From Sindora glabra (lineage: Eukaryota; Streptophyta; Magnoliopsida; Fabales; Fabaceae), in assembly GCA_020226215.1 (NCBI GenBank), contig CM035233.1:23191150-23255149 (forward strand): DNA of 64,000 nucleotides, written 5' to 3'. The notes under the pieces were generated by a model, which was not told where the DNA came from, ran no database searches, and saw only the letters and a list, made by a program, of their open reading frames with translations. Within the stretch, counting starts at the first letter, position 1; every line of letters begins with the position of its first letter. Both the position numbers and the translations under genes were made by a program. Of the stretch, positions 12,795 to 23,371 are shown piece after piece.

Positions 12795-13622
12795 TGTCAC
12801 AAGCTAGCAATTTTGACAATTCAACAAGTAAATGTACTTGATTTTAAATAAGACCTAATGGAAAATTAAGCATATTATAAAGGTCCTAACTACTATTTGA
12901 GATCAATTTGACTTATATACTATTTTTCTTGATTTTTCCAGGTTTTGGTGTATTTTAATAATTTTGCCATGGTTAAAGAGCATATTATAAAGGTCCTATG
13001 ACTACTATTTGAGATCAATTTGACTTATATACTATTTTTCTTGATTTTTCCAAGTTTTGGTGTATTTTAATAATTTTGTCATGGTTAAAGAATCCAAAAG
13101 GGTTCAAAAAGCCTGTATTTGTGAACCCCATATTTTTATATTTACATCGGTATGTTTTAGTATGAATTAGACACCTGGAGTATAGCAAAAAAGGCTAATG
13201 ATGGCTCAAAAAAGTATTTACTTATGCTAGGTGGGATTTTATTCAAAATACTTTTTCCAAATCGTGGGTGTTAAAAAGAGGTGCCTTAACATTGAGTTAG
13301 GAACTTGAGTATATTGGCTTGTGATTATTCTCTACATACTCAAAATTATAAAATGATGCATATACCAAGTGAATGAAGTATTCCTTTCTTTCTTCAAATT
13401 TGTCCTTTTTAGGTTTATTGTACTTAGAGTTTCCTAGTGTGCAACAATCTTACGGCTCGATTTGCACGAGTGCTTAAGTGACATTTGATTATTGCCTTTG
13501 GAAATGTTATATATAATATTTTATTATTTAGGTGATAAATCTTTGATGTCCTATTATCTTTTTCAAGTATGCCATGAGAGAGTTTAATAATAAGGTTAAC
13601 ATGTTCACCAAGAGTGGCAAAT
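12795..13622 (+). repeat. 5' LTR of the outer element, first part
   Basis: It matches the LTR at 36,988-37,735 in order, including the phrases TGACAATTCAA, TTTTGGTGTATTTTAATAATTTTG / TTTGGAAGTATTTTTGTAATTCTG, and ATGCCATGAGAGAGTTTAAT / ATGTCACAAGAGAGTTTAAT. It contains a 110-bp tandem duplication that the 3' LTR lacks. It stops at the CAAAT target site of the gypsy insertion and resumes at 35,164. Confidence 0.85.
12869..13090 (+). repeat. 110-bp tandem duplication inside the outer 5' LTR
   Basis: Units 12,869-12,978 and 12,979-13,090 each begin AGCATATTATAAAGGTCCTA and end GGTTAAAG. They differ by a 2-base insertion and a few substitutions. The 3' LTR has only one copy, so the duplication happened in this LTR after integration. 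Confidence 0.9.
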
Positions 13623-14250
13623 TGATGAGGATCAAAGAAGACCCACTGAAGATAAAGGTCTGAAGGCATTGGAAGGGCTTCAAGGACCAATAACAAGGGC
13701 AAAGGAAAAAAGGATTAAGGGAGACCTAGAGAAGATGGTTGCTGCCCTATTTGAAAGAAGGTCCAATTTGGAGCTAGAAGAATCCAAGATGCTCAATTAC
13801 GTGTATTTCGAAGACATGGGCTCCAATGAAATCTATTAGCATTTAATTAATTTAGTTAGTTTAGTTTTTTGCAATAAATAGGCCATGTGGGTTGAGGCTT
13901 GTTTTTGGATTTATTTTGGTATAAAGATTTGTTATTTTATTTGGTTTAATTAGAATTGGGCTTGTTAGTGCAAGAGGCTTATTAGGGTTTGCACATGATG
14001 ACTTATGAGGGTTGGACCTATATAAGCTCTTGTAAACAGATTTTAATTTAGTTTTGAATGCAATTGAGATCGAACACACTTGTGTAACTCTTTGGTTCTT
14101 GAGTGAGCCAATTATCTTTGATCTTATCAAAAGGCCCCCTCTTGTGGCAATCATTTTAGCTTATCAATTTTGTGATTGTGGCGCTCGTCCTCTATCTTTT
14201 CCATTTTTTTGTTATTCAAAATCCAATTCAAGATCCATTTTATGTCATTA
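13623..14250 (+). repeat. 5' LTR of the gypsy element
   Basis: It starts TGATGAGGATCAAAG and ends TGTCATTA (the canonical final CA has become TA here; the 3' copy still reads TCA). A TATATAAGC promoter-like motif lies at about 14,020-14,028. The first 215 bp keep the reading frame of the polyprotein tail; a TAG at 13,837-13,839 closes it. Confidence 0.93.
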
Positions 14251-14252
14251 AT

Positions 14253-14264
14253 TGGTATTAGAAC
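14253..14264 (+). promoter_or_regulatory. Primer binding site (tRNA-iMet type) of the gypsy element
   Basis: TGGTATTAGAAC, 10 of 12 matches to TGGTATCAGAGC, the complement of the 3' end of plant initiator tRNA-Met. It sits two bases after the LTR. Confidence 0.9.
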
Positions 14265-15412
14265 TTTGGTTGGAGTTGGATTTGAAAAGTACTATTCTTC
14301 GCACATTATTCATCGTTACTGTTTCATCCTTCATCATGCACTGTTCATCATGTGACACTGTTTACAATTTCTACTTGTGGTACTACTCATCCAATTTAGG
14401 GTTTCATAACACTACTCACACATCGCACTGTTCACACAGTCTAGTGTTTCATCATTTCTTAGTAGAATCTTCCCTAAATCTTATTGCAATACTTGTTTTT
14501 ATTGTTGGGTTCTTGTTTCTTGGTGATTAGAATAGCTAAATTCATAGCCAATTGTTAATTTTCTACACTTATGTTCTTTGTGTTCTTCGTGTTCATTAAT
14601 TGTTCATCACATGCTCTTAATTTTGAATCTGTCCAATCTTGTGAAATTCTATTAGTTTGGTGTTTGGTGTTAAATAATAGCTTAATTTGAAGAGAATTAT
14701 GGATATAATCAATTCTAATTCCTTGTTTACTGTTTCTTTCTAAAATTCTGATTCAATTAGATTGAAGTTTTACTGTCTCAAATATGAACATTCTCATATT
14801 CTTGCTTGTTCTTACAAGTTCATCATTAGTGACTAATTGAAAATTGTGTGACTTAATTTGAAAAAGGGTACAACTATTGTGTAGTAAAAAAAAATCTACA
14901 GCAAAAAAAAATCTGCAACACACAAAAGTGCTTCTTGGATGCCACGTTCTTGCAATTGTCAAGTTATTTTTGCTTAGTTTATGATTGATTCCATACCAAA
15001 AAATTTTGGAAATAACTTAGTTATTATTTAACATTACATAATCTTCTTTAATTTCTTCATTCTTATCTTGTTTGCATTCTGTTTTCTTTAGTGTGCTTAT
15101 TTCTTATTTAGTTTTTCTTGATTGTCTTTGTTGGCTTCCTTAGTTTTATTTTAAAGTTTTCTTTTATTAGCTTCACTTGTGTCTTGTTGATTGATTGTCA
15201 CTTAGTTGTGGTTTAGGGTTTAGGGTTTAGGGTTCACTTTTGGAGGTTGACTTCCTTAAGAACTTTTGAGAACACTTAAGGGGAAAAAGACAAGAGAGAA
15301 ATCCTTACACAAAAGCTAATTTTAAGTGAAACACGAGTGAACATCTATTGAGGGAAACACTTAGCGAGTGGAGAGGACCTTTTATTACATTAACCTCTTT
15401 TGTTTTATAGAT
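14265..15412 (+). other. Gypsy 5' leader, non-coding
   Basis: About 1.15 kb between the primer binding site and the gag start. It contains repeated CACTGTTCA / TTCATCAT phrases at 14,305-14,460 and three TTTAGGG units at about 15,211-15,232. No coding content is recognised. The frames at 14,054-14,251 and 14,252-14,530 are chance openings. Confidence 0.7.
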
Positions 15413-16986
15413 ATGTCTAGTGAAGGAGGATTAAGTAGGGAGAGCACTCCTCCCTCAACTAAGTCCTTGGTTATTAGATTGCAAATTGAAGGACTTGCAT
15501 AAAGATTTGAAAGAATGTTTAAGAGGCAGAATGAAACCATAAGGAATATTCAAGAAATGGTGGAAAATAATGCAAGAAGGTAAGCACATGACCATTCTCC
15601 GCATGCCAATGAAGATTCTAGTAGTTCTCTAAGAGAAAGAAAAAGAGATATGAGGGATAATGAAGAGAGGAAGTATGATGGGAGGAGAGATAGGAAAGAT
15701 GATAGAGAGAGGACGAATAATAGGAGGAGGAGAGGAAAAGATGGAAGAATGAGAGAAAATGAGAGAATTGGTGGAGTTAAAATAAAGATTCCTAGTTTTC
15801 ATGGTAGAAATGATGTTGAAGCATACTTGGAGTGGGAGTTGAAGATAGAGCAAGTAAGAATGCCATAACTACAGTGAGGAAAAGAAAGTGAAGGTAGCTT
15901 CCCTAAAGTTCCATAATTATGCCTTGGTGTGGTGGGATCAAATTCAAAGGGAGCGAAGGAGATATGATGAGGAACCTGTAGTCACATGGATTGAAATGAA
16001 GAACCTAATGCATAAGAGATTTGTTCCTACATACTACATAAAGAGCTTCATACAAAGCTTTAAGGTTTGAGGCAAGGTGGAAGAAGTGTTAATGATTATT
16101 ACAAACAAATGGAAGTTGCAATGATAAGAGTCAATGTAATTAAAGAAAGAGAAGCAAAAATGGCCCATTTCTTGAATGGGTTGAACCATGATATCCGTGA
16201 CATAGTGGAACTCCATCCCTATGTAGAACTTGAAGATTTGGTTCACCAAGCTATCAAAGTAGAAGCACAACTCAAAATAAAGGGGACTTTAAAGAAAAGA
16301 ACCTCTTCCTACAACTCAAAAGGATAGAAGGAAGGAGTGAAGAAGGAGGGAATTTCAACTAAGGATGCGGCTGTCCAAGGTGGTAAACCCTCATCTAAAG
16401 CTTCTTTTAATTCTACTAATGCTTCTGCTTCTTCGACTTCTCAGCATAGGGAAATCAAATGCTTTAAATGCCTTGGAAAAGGCCATATTGCATCCCAATG
16501 TCCAAACAAGAAGATCATGATTTTGAAGGAGAATGGTGAGATCTCAAGTGCAAGTTCATCTCCATCATCACATGCTCCAAGTGAAGAAAATAGTGAGTGT
16601 GAGGCCTTTTTCCATGAGAGAGACTTACTTATGGTAAGGCATCTCTTAGGTAGTTTAGCCAAGGAGAATGACACTATACAAAGAGAAAATATTTTTCATT
16701 CAAGATGCTTGGTACTTGGAAAGGTTTGTTGTCTTATTGTTGATGGTGGTAGTTGTTCCAATGTGACTAGTGTTAGGCTTGTTGAGAAATTGTGTCTCAT
16801 TACTACTCCTTATCCTAAGTCCTATAAGCTACAATGGTTGAGTGATGAAGGGGAATTGGTTGTTAATAGGCAAGTTTTGATTACTTTTTCTATTGGCAAG
16901 TATAAGGATGAAGTCTTATGTGATGTAGTGCCTATGGAAGCAAGTCATATCCTCTTGGGAAGACCTTGGCAGTTTGACAAGAAAGC
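15413..16986 (+). pseudogene. Gypsy gag and protease, broken
   Basis: The start is set at ATG 15,413 (MSSEGGLSRE...), just after the leader; two in-frame stops follow within 200 bp. Next come an Arg/Glu/Asp-rich stretch and a gag core with the typical KIKIPSFHGRND...EAYLEWE and ALVWWDQ motifs. Frameshifts lie near 15,870 and 16,067, and there is a stop at 16,325. A CCHC zinc knuckle (CFKCLGKGHIASQC, 16,460-16,501) binds the RNA genome in this family. The aspartic protease follows, with VDGGSCSN as its active-site motif (about 16,738-16,761) and LLGRPWQFD near its end. The frame is cut at 16,986 by the inverted solo LTR and resumes in frame at 17,640. Confidence 0.9.
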
Positions 16987-17634
16987 TGATAAAATAATAA
17001 ATGATCTTGAGTTGGATTTCAAACAATAAAAATGGAAAAGATGGAGGATAGGCACCACAATCACATATTGATAAGCCAAAGGAATGATCGCTATAAGAGA
17101 GGGCCTCTTGATAAGATCAAAGATAATTGGCTCACTCAAAAACCTAAAAGTCATAAGCTCTCAATCTCAAATTGTATTCAAAATTGAAAAAAAATCTATT
17201 TATAAGAGCTTATATATGACCAACCCTCATAAGCCATCATGTGCAAATCCTAATGGGCCTTTTACACTAACAAATCTAATTCTAATTGACCTAAATAAAA
17301 TAACAAATTTTCATACCAAAATAAATTTAAAAAATAAGTCTCGGCCCATATGGCCCATTTATTACAAAAATACTAAACTAACTAAATGTTAATGGATTTA
17401 TTGGAGCCCAAGTCTTCCAAATACACGCAATTGAGCATCTTGGATTCTTTTAGCTCTATATTGGGCTTTCTTTCAAATAGGGCAGCAACCATCTTCTCTA
17501 GGTCTTCCTTAATCCTTTTTGCCTTTACACTTGTCATTTGTCCTTGAAGCTCTTCCAATGCCTTCAAGCCTTTATCTTCAATGAGCCTTCTTATATTCTC
17601 ATCAACTTCAATGGGCCTTCTTAAATTCTCATTA
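16987..17634 (-). mobile_element. Inverted solo LTR of the same gypsy family, TSD AAAGC
   Basis: The reverse complement of this 648-bp segment matches the LTRs at 13,623 and 34,532 over its full length. It is flanked by perfect duplications AAAGC (16,982-16,986 and 17,635-17,639). The host protease/linker frame continues across the two flanks without a shift, which confirms the ends. Its own first base pair reads TA instead of TG. Near its start it carries an extra imperfect copy of about 30 bp (17,605-17,634 against 17,575-17,604). Its minus-strand frame (17,382-17,642) encodes the same polyprotein tail seen in the other LTRs. Confidence 0.93.
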
Positions 17635-17639
17635 AAAGC

Positions 17640-18008
17640 CATTCATGATGGTCATTCCAACAAGTTCACATTTGTACATAAAGGGTGCAAAATTACTTTA
17701 GTACCCGTGACTCCTAGTCAAGTGTGTGAGGACTAAATAACTATGAGGTTGTAAAGAGAGCAAGAGAGAAAAGATAAGAGAAAAACTGAAAAGAAAAAGA
17801 GTGAGTTTGAGGGTAAACTTAAAAAGAAAGGGGAAAAAGTGAGGACACTTACAAGTGAGAAAAATAAGAATGAAAAGAAAAGTCAGTGTGAAAGAAAAGA
17901 AAATTTGTTTGTGAGAGAAAAAGAAGTGAGGAAAGCTTTGTTGGCCTCTTAACCCATGTATCTACTTTTGTATAAAGAAAGTCCTCATAATGAATTGATT
18001 GATCCTTT
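17640..18008 (+). pseudogene. Gypsy protease-RT linker region
   Basis: After the inserted LTR the reading frame resumes with HDGHSNKFTFVHKG and ITLVPVTPSQV, standard just after the protease in this group. A stop follows. Then comes a Lys/Glu/Arg-rich spacer with several frameshifts (17,745-17,900), then FVREKEVRKALLA and a PMYLLLYKE motif, and the frame reaches 18,008. The next insertion is at the CCTTT target site, and the RT frame continues at 19,591. Confidence 0.85.
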
Positions 18009-19585
18009 TGTTGGTGTGTGTTCTAGGAGCCAATCATAGAGATGATTGTAATATTACACAATGTATTACATTTTATTTCAGCAATATAATTATTATATTT
18101 TATTTTATTTTATGCAAATTATAACTTAAATATAATAATTATCCTTGGAATAGCTTTATTATTAAATGCCTTTAGTCAAGTATTATTACGAAAATGATAG
18201 TAATAATACATCGAGACTAGCATGTATAGTGACTGGTGATTATGAATCATAAATATGTGATATCAAGTCAATATATGATTACATTGTTAGTGAACAATGT
18301 ACTGAATTGACCCACTATAAGAATACTGCATGGATAAATGTATCATTAGTTATTTTCATATAATCACGAATGCGCCTTTGACCTAAAGTCACTACGGTTC
18401 CCTACATGAGGAGTTACTCACTTTGATATCTTTCTATGTCACATTTAATCAGGATGACAAGTAAGATGTTAATTGAGTGTGTCATAAATCATGCAGAGGG
18501 AAGTAAGTGATGTTGATGGAATTTTGTTACTCTTGTATAAAAGAGAAATATCCTTGAGCCCCTTGATTGAGTAAGATTTAGAAATGCATGGTCATGCTCA
18601 ATTTGATCAATATGTTATATTAATCATTTTTTTAAAATCTACTTAATATCAAGAAATATAAATTGAACATTGACGAGGATGACACACTCCATGCCTCTAG
18701 TTCGATTTGGATATTATTACAAAAGGGATTATGATACAAAATGTTGATCATATATTAGGTAGATATTGAATCATAGACATTCTTACTACTTAAGTGGCAA
18801 TGATGTATTGCTAGATATCACTCATTGTTTATGGCCCAAAATGAGTCATTATAAACGTAGTAAGAACCTACAAGATCGTACAAAAGGAGTAGGAATGAGA
18901 CAATAATTAATTAGATTTTAGTTAGACTAAAATTTAATTAATTGAACTTATTTTCGTGCATATATATATTATTAAGATAATATATATTTATTTACATAAT
19001 ATATATATTATATTATATGATATTATTTGATATTAAAGTAATATCAAATAATTATATTATTAGATATTAAATAATTATATTATGATATAATATTATTATT
19101 ATCTAATATTAGATAATTAATAGATAAGTTCTATCTCTCCTCACTCTCTCTAGGATAAGAATAAAGTGATAGTTATTTAGTGTGATTAGAATTTTTGAAG
19201 CATTATCTTAATGGGACTAGAATTGTGATATGCCTTAATTCTATAAAAGAACTTGAAGGCAGCACATTACACAATACACATTAGCTTCAATCAAATCTTA
19301 AATCACTCTAGAAAATGTCCAAACCCAATCCTATTAAGAGAAACGAATCCTAGCAGCATCGTGGAGAGGAAAAGTCATTATTCACTTTGTATGGATACCG
19401 TAGAGATGCTGTACCTTCTAACCAGTATTTGATTCATCTCAGTCTCTCAAGAATTCATTCAGAAAGAATATGAGCACAAATAAGGTAAAATCCTGATACT
19501 GGTTAATGACTTTTGCATGGATCCTAGGAAAGTTTTGGATTAAAATTGTAAAATTCTGTTGCGTATGTTAATCCGAATCCTAACA
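18009..19585 (+). mobile_element. Copia-family A solo LTR (1,577 bp), TSD CCTTT
   Basis: It begins TGTTGGTGTGTGTTCTAGG and ends AATCCTAACA. Perfect duplications CCTTT lie at 18,004-18,008 and 19,586-19,590. It is similar throughout to the LTRs of the copia element at 21,707-34,023, but belongs to a subgroup with GGAGCC in the first 30 bases, like the LTR at 63,412. An AT-rich dyad block sits at about 18,960-19,125, and a possible TATA stretch CTATAAAAG at 19,241. The gypsy coding frame continues across the flanks. Confidence 0.93.
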
Positions 19586-19590
19586 CCTTT

Positions 19591-21706
19591 TGCTAGCAAT
19601 GCTTTGCCTAGTGGTGTTTCTTCTCTTTTGCAAGAAATTGAAGATGTCTTCCCCAAGGAAATGCTTGGTTTACCTCTAATTAGAGGGATAGAACATCAAA
19701 TCAACATGATTTCGAGAGTAATATTGCCTAACCGGCCTGCATATAGAAGCAACCCTCAAGAAACTCAAGAGATCTATAAATAAGTAGAAAGATTGCTAGA
19801 GAAAAGATGGGTGAAGGAAAACTTAAGCCTTTGTGCTATACCAGTCTTCCTAGTACACAAGAAAGATGGAACCTAGAGGATGTGCACTGATTGCCATGCC
19901 ATCAACAATATCACTGTAAAGTATAGACACCCCATATCCTGCTTGGATGATTTACTTGATGAATTGTTTGATGCTTGTTATTTTTCTAAGATTGATCTTA
20001 AGAATGGATATCACCAAATAAGAATAAGGGAGGGGGATAAATGGAAACAACTTTTAAGACTAAATATGGGTTGTATAAATAGTTAGTTATGCCATTTAGA
20101 TTGACTAATGCACCTAGTACCTTCATGCGTTTAATGAATCATGTGCTTAGAAACTTCTTAAGCAAATTTATTATTGTTTACTTTGATGACATCTTAGTTT
20201 ACAACAAATCTTTTGATGAGCATGTGTTGCATTTGAGGTGTGTGCTAGAAGTCTTAAGGCATGAACAATTGTATACAAATATTGAAAATGTACATTTTGT
20301 AAAGATGATGTAGTTTTTCTTGGCTTTGTGGTTAATTCCAAAGATGAGGAAAATGTTAAAGCCATAAAAGATTAGCTAACTCCTAGGACCATGAGTGAAG
20401 TGAGGAGCTTCCATAGTTTAGCAAGTTTTTATCATTACTGCACCCTTAAATGAAGTTGTCAAGAAAAATATGGGTTTTAAATGGGAAAGGGAATAATAAG
20501 AAGCTTTTGATACATTAAAGGATAAGCTTATACATGCACCTATACTTGCACTTCTTGATTTTGCTAAATCATTTAAATTAAAGTGTGATGCATCTAATGT
20601 AGGGATAGGGGCTATTTTGATGCAAAAAGGGCACCCCGTTGCTTACTTTAGTAAAAAGCTTAATGGAGCATGTTTGAAGTATCCTACTTATGATAAAGAA
20701 CTCTATGCTTTGATTAGGGCACTTCAAACATGGTAGCATTATCTTCTACCTAAAGAGTTTGTGATCCATAGTGACCATGAATCATTGAAGTATCTTAAGA
20801 GTGAAGGAAAATTAAATAAAAGGCATGCTAAGTGGGTAGAGTTCCTAGAAAAGTTTCCTTATGTTATTAAGCATAAGCAAGGTAAAATGAATGTAGTGGC
20901 TGATGCTTTATCTAAGCATTATGCTTTGCTTTCTATGCTTGATACAAAATTACTTGGATTTGAACATGTAAAGGAACTTTATGTGCATGATGCTGACTTT
21001 AATGGATTATATGTGTTGTGTGAAAAGGGGGCTCATGATGGGTTTAATAAGCATGAGGGGTATCTGTTTAAGGGAAATAAATTGTGTGTGCCTAAATGCT
21101 CAATTCGTGACTTGCTTGTGAAAGAAGCCCATGAGGATGGTTTGATAAGACACTTTGGTGAACCTAAAACCTTAATAATCTTGTAAGAACACTTCTTTTG
21201 GCCTAGAATGAAACATAGTGTTTATCAATTCTATAAAAAGTATGTTGTGTACAAAAGGGCTAAATCCAAGGTACAACCTTATGGCCTTTATACTCCATTA
21301 CCTATTCCGGATTACCCTTGGACTGATGTTTCTATGGATTTCATTGTAGGTTTGCCAAGGACAAAGAATGGTAAGGACTCCATATTTGTGGTTATAGGCT
21401 GCTTCTAAAAAATGGCTCATTTTGTTCTATGTAGGAAAGTAGATGATGCTACACATGTTGCGGACCTATACTTCAAGGAGATTGTGAGGTTACATGGCTT
21501 GTCAAGAAGTATAGTTTCGGATAGAGACTCTAAGTTTTTAAGTCACTTCTAGAGAACCCTATGGCAAAAGCTTGGAACCAAACTTCTATTCTCTACCACA
21601 TGTTACCCACAAATAGATGGATAAACATAGGTGGTAAACCGAACCTTGACTACTCTTCTTAGGCATAGTAAGGAAGAATCTCAAATTATGGGAAGAATGT
21701 TTGCCT
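19591..21706 (+). pseudogene. Gypsy reverse transcriptase, RNase H and integrase, broken
   Basis: The RT starts with a stretch like DVFPKEM...LPLIRGIEHQIN, then INNITVKYRHPI, FSKIDLKNGYHQIRI, MPFRLTNAPSTF and the catalytic VYFDDILVYN (about 20,176-20,205). RNase H follows (LKCDASNVGIGAIL at about 20,578; YDKELYAL; the VVADALSK end at about 20,900). The integrase zinc region keeps its two His, but Tyr stands where the Cys residues belong (about 21,228-21,252). The integrase core keeps WTDVSMDFI and VSDRDSKF; the codon expected to be the catalytic Glu (before VVNRTLTTLL) is a TAG stop at about 21,629. There are many other stops. It is cut at 21,706 by the copia insertion. Confidence 0.9.
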
Positions 21707-23358
21707 TATTGGTGTGTGTCCTAGAACTAATCATATAGATGATTGAAGTTATACACAATGTATTATGTTTTATTTTAGGCAATTTAATTATTATATTTTA
21801 TTTTTATAATTTTATTATTATTATGCGTAATTTATAACTTAATATAATAATTATCCTTGGAACAGCTTCGCTATTCCTAAAATGCCCATAGTCAAGTATT
21901 ATTACGAAAATGATAGTAATAATACATCGAGACTAGCATGTATAGTGACTGATGATTATGAATCATGAATATGTGATATCAAGTCAATACATGAGTATAT
22001 TGCTAGTGAACAATTTACTGGACTAACCCACTATGAGAATATTGCATGGATAAACGTGTCATAAGTTATTCTCATATGATCACAAATACACATAAACCTT
22101 TGACCTGAAGTCACTACAGTTCCCTACATGAGAAATTACTCACTTTAATATTGTCCTATGTCACCTTTAATCAGGATGACAAGTAAGCATTGATTGGGTG
22201 TGTCATAAATCGTGCAGAGGGAAGTGAGTGATGTACATGGAATTTTGTTACTCTTATATAAAAGAGAAATATCCTTGCGCCCCTTGATTGAGTGAGACTT
22301 AGAAATGCATGGTCATGCTCAATCGAATTAATATGTGATATTAATCATTTATTTTAAGTATACTCAGTATCAAGAAATATAAATTGAACATTGACAAGGA
22401 TGACACATTCCATGCCTCTAATTCAATTTGGATATTATTACAAAAGGGTTATGATGCAAAACGTTGATCATGTATTAGGTGGATGTCGAATCATAGACAT
22501 TCTTACTACTTGAGTGGCAGTGATGTATTGCTAGATACTGCTTACTGTCTATAGCTCAATAATAAGTCATTGTTAACGTAGTAAGAACCTATAGGGTCAC
22601 ACAAAAGGAGTAGGAATAAGACAATAATTAATTGGACTTTAATTATATTAATATCCAATTAATTGGACTTATTTTCGTGCATATATATATTATTAAGAAT
22701 AATAAATTCACGTAATATATATATATTATGTGATATTATTTGATATTAAAATAATATCAAATAATTATCTTATAAGATATTAGATAAATATATTATGAGA
22801 TAATATTATTTTGATATTTGATAACTATATGCAATTATCTAATATTAGATAATAATATTATGAGATAATATTATTATCTAATATTAGATAATTAATAGAT
22901 AAGTCCTATCTCTCCCAATTATCTCTAGGATAAAGATAAGATGAGTTGTTAAGTGTGTATAGGATTTTGGAAGCATTATCCTAGTTGGACTAGGATTATG
23001 GCTTGCCTAAGTTCTATAAAAAGGGACTTGAGGGCAGCACTTTAACAACACGCTCAAAGCTTCCATACAAACCCTAAATCACTCAGAAAACATCCAATCC
23101 TAATTCCTAGAGAGAAAAACGCATCCTAGCATATTCGTGGAGGGTGAGAGGTCGTTGTTCACTCCGTGTGAATACCGTAGAGACGATGTACCTTCCGGTC
23201 GGCATTTGATTCATCCGCTCTTAAGTTTTGATCAGTAGAAACACGAGTGCCCAATAGGTAAAACCCTAATCATTTATTTATGTTTTTTCATAGATCCTAG
23301 GTAGAATTCGGATCAAATTTTGAATTTTTGCTGCATATGATAATCCGAATTCCTAACA
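21707..23358 (+). repeat. 5' LTR of the copia element
   Basis: It starts TATTGGTGTGTGTCC (the canonical TG is TA in both LTRs of this element) and ends CGAATTCCTAACA. It contains an AT-rich block with repeated 18-bp perfect palindromes TTATCTAATATTAGATAA (22,835-22,852 and 22,874-22,891). A CTATAAAAAGGG promoter-like motif lies at about 23,013-23,026, roughly 330 bp before the LTR end. Confidence 0.95.
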
Positions 23359-23359
23359 G

Positions 23360-23371
23360 TGGTATCGAAGC
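23360..23371 (+). promoter_or_regulatory. Primer binding site (tRNA-iMet type) of the copia element
   Basis: TGGTATCGAAGC, one base after the LTR end; 11 of 12 matches to the TGGTATCAAAGC form used by other elements in this window. Confidence 0.9.

Noticed and set aside
14054..14530. ORFs in the gypsy LTR end and leader
   Set aside because: They cross the LTR/PBS junction or lie in the non-coding leader with no family resemblance.
17382..17642. 86-codon minus-strand ORF as a separate gene
   Set aside because: It lies inside the inverted solo LTR and is the LTR-embedded tail of the gypsy polyprotein, also seen at 13,630-13,839 and 34,535-34,746.
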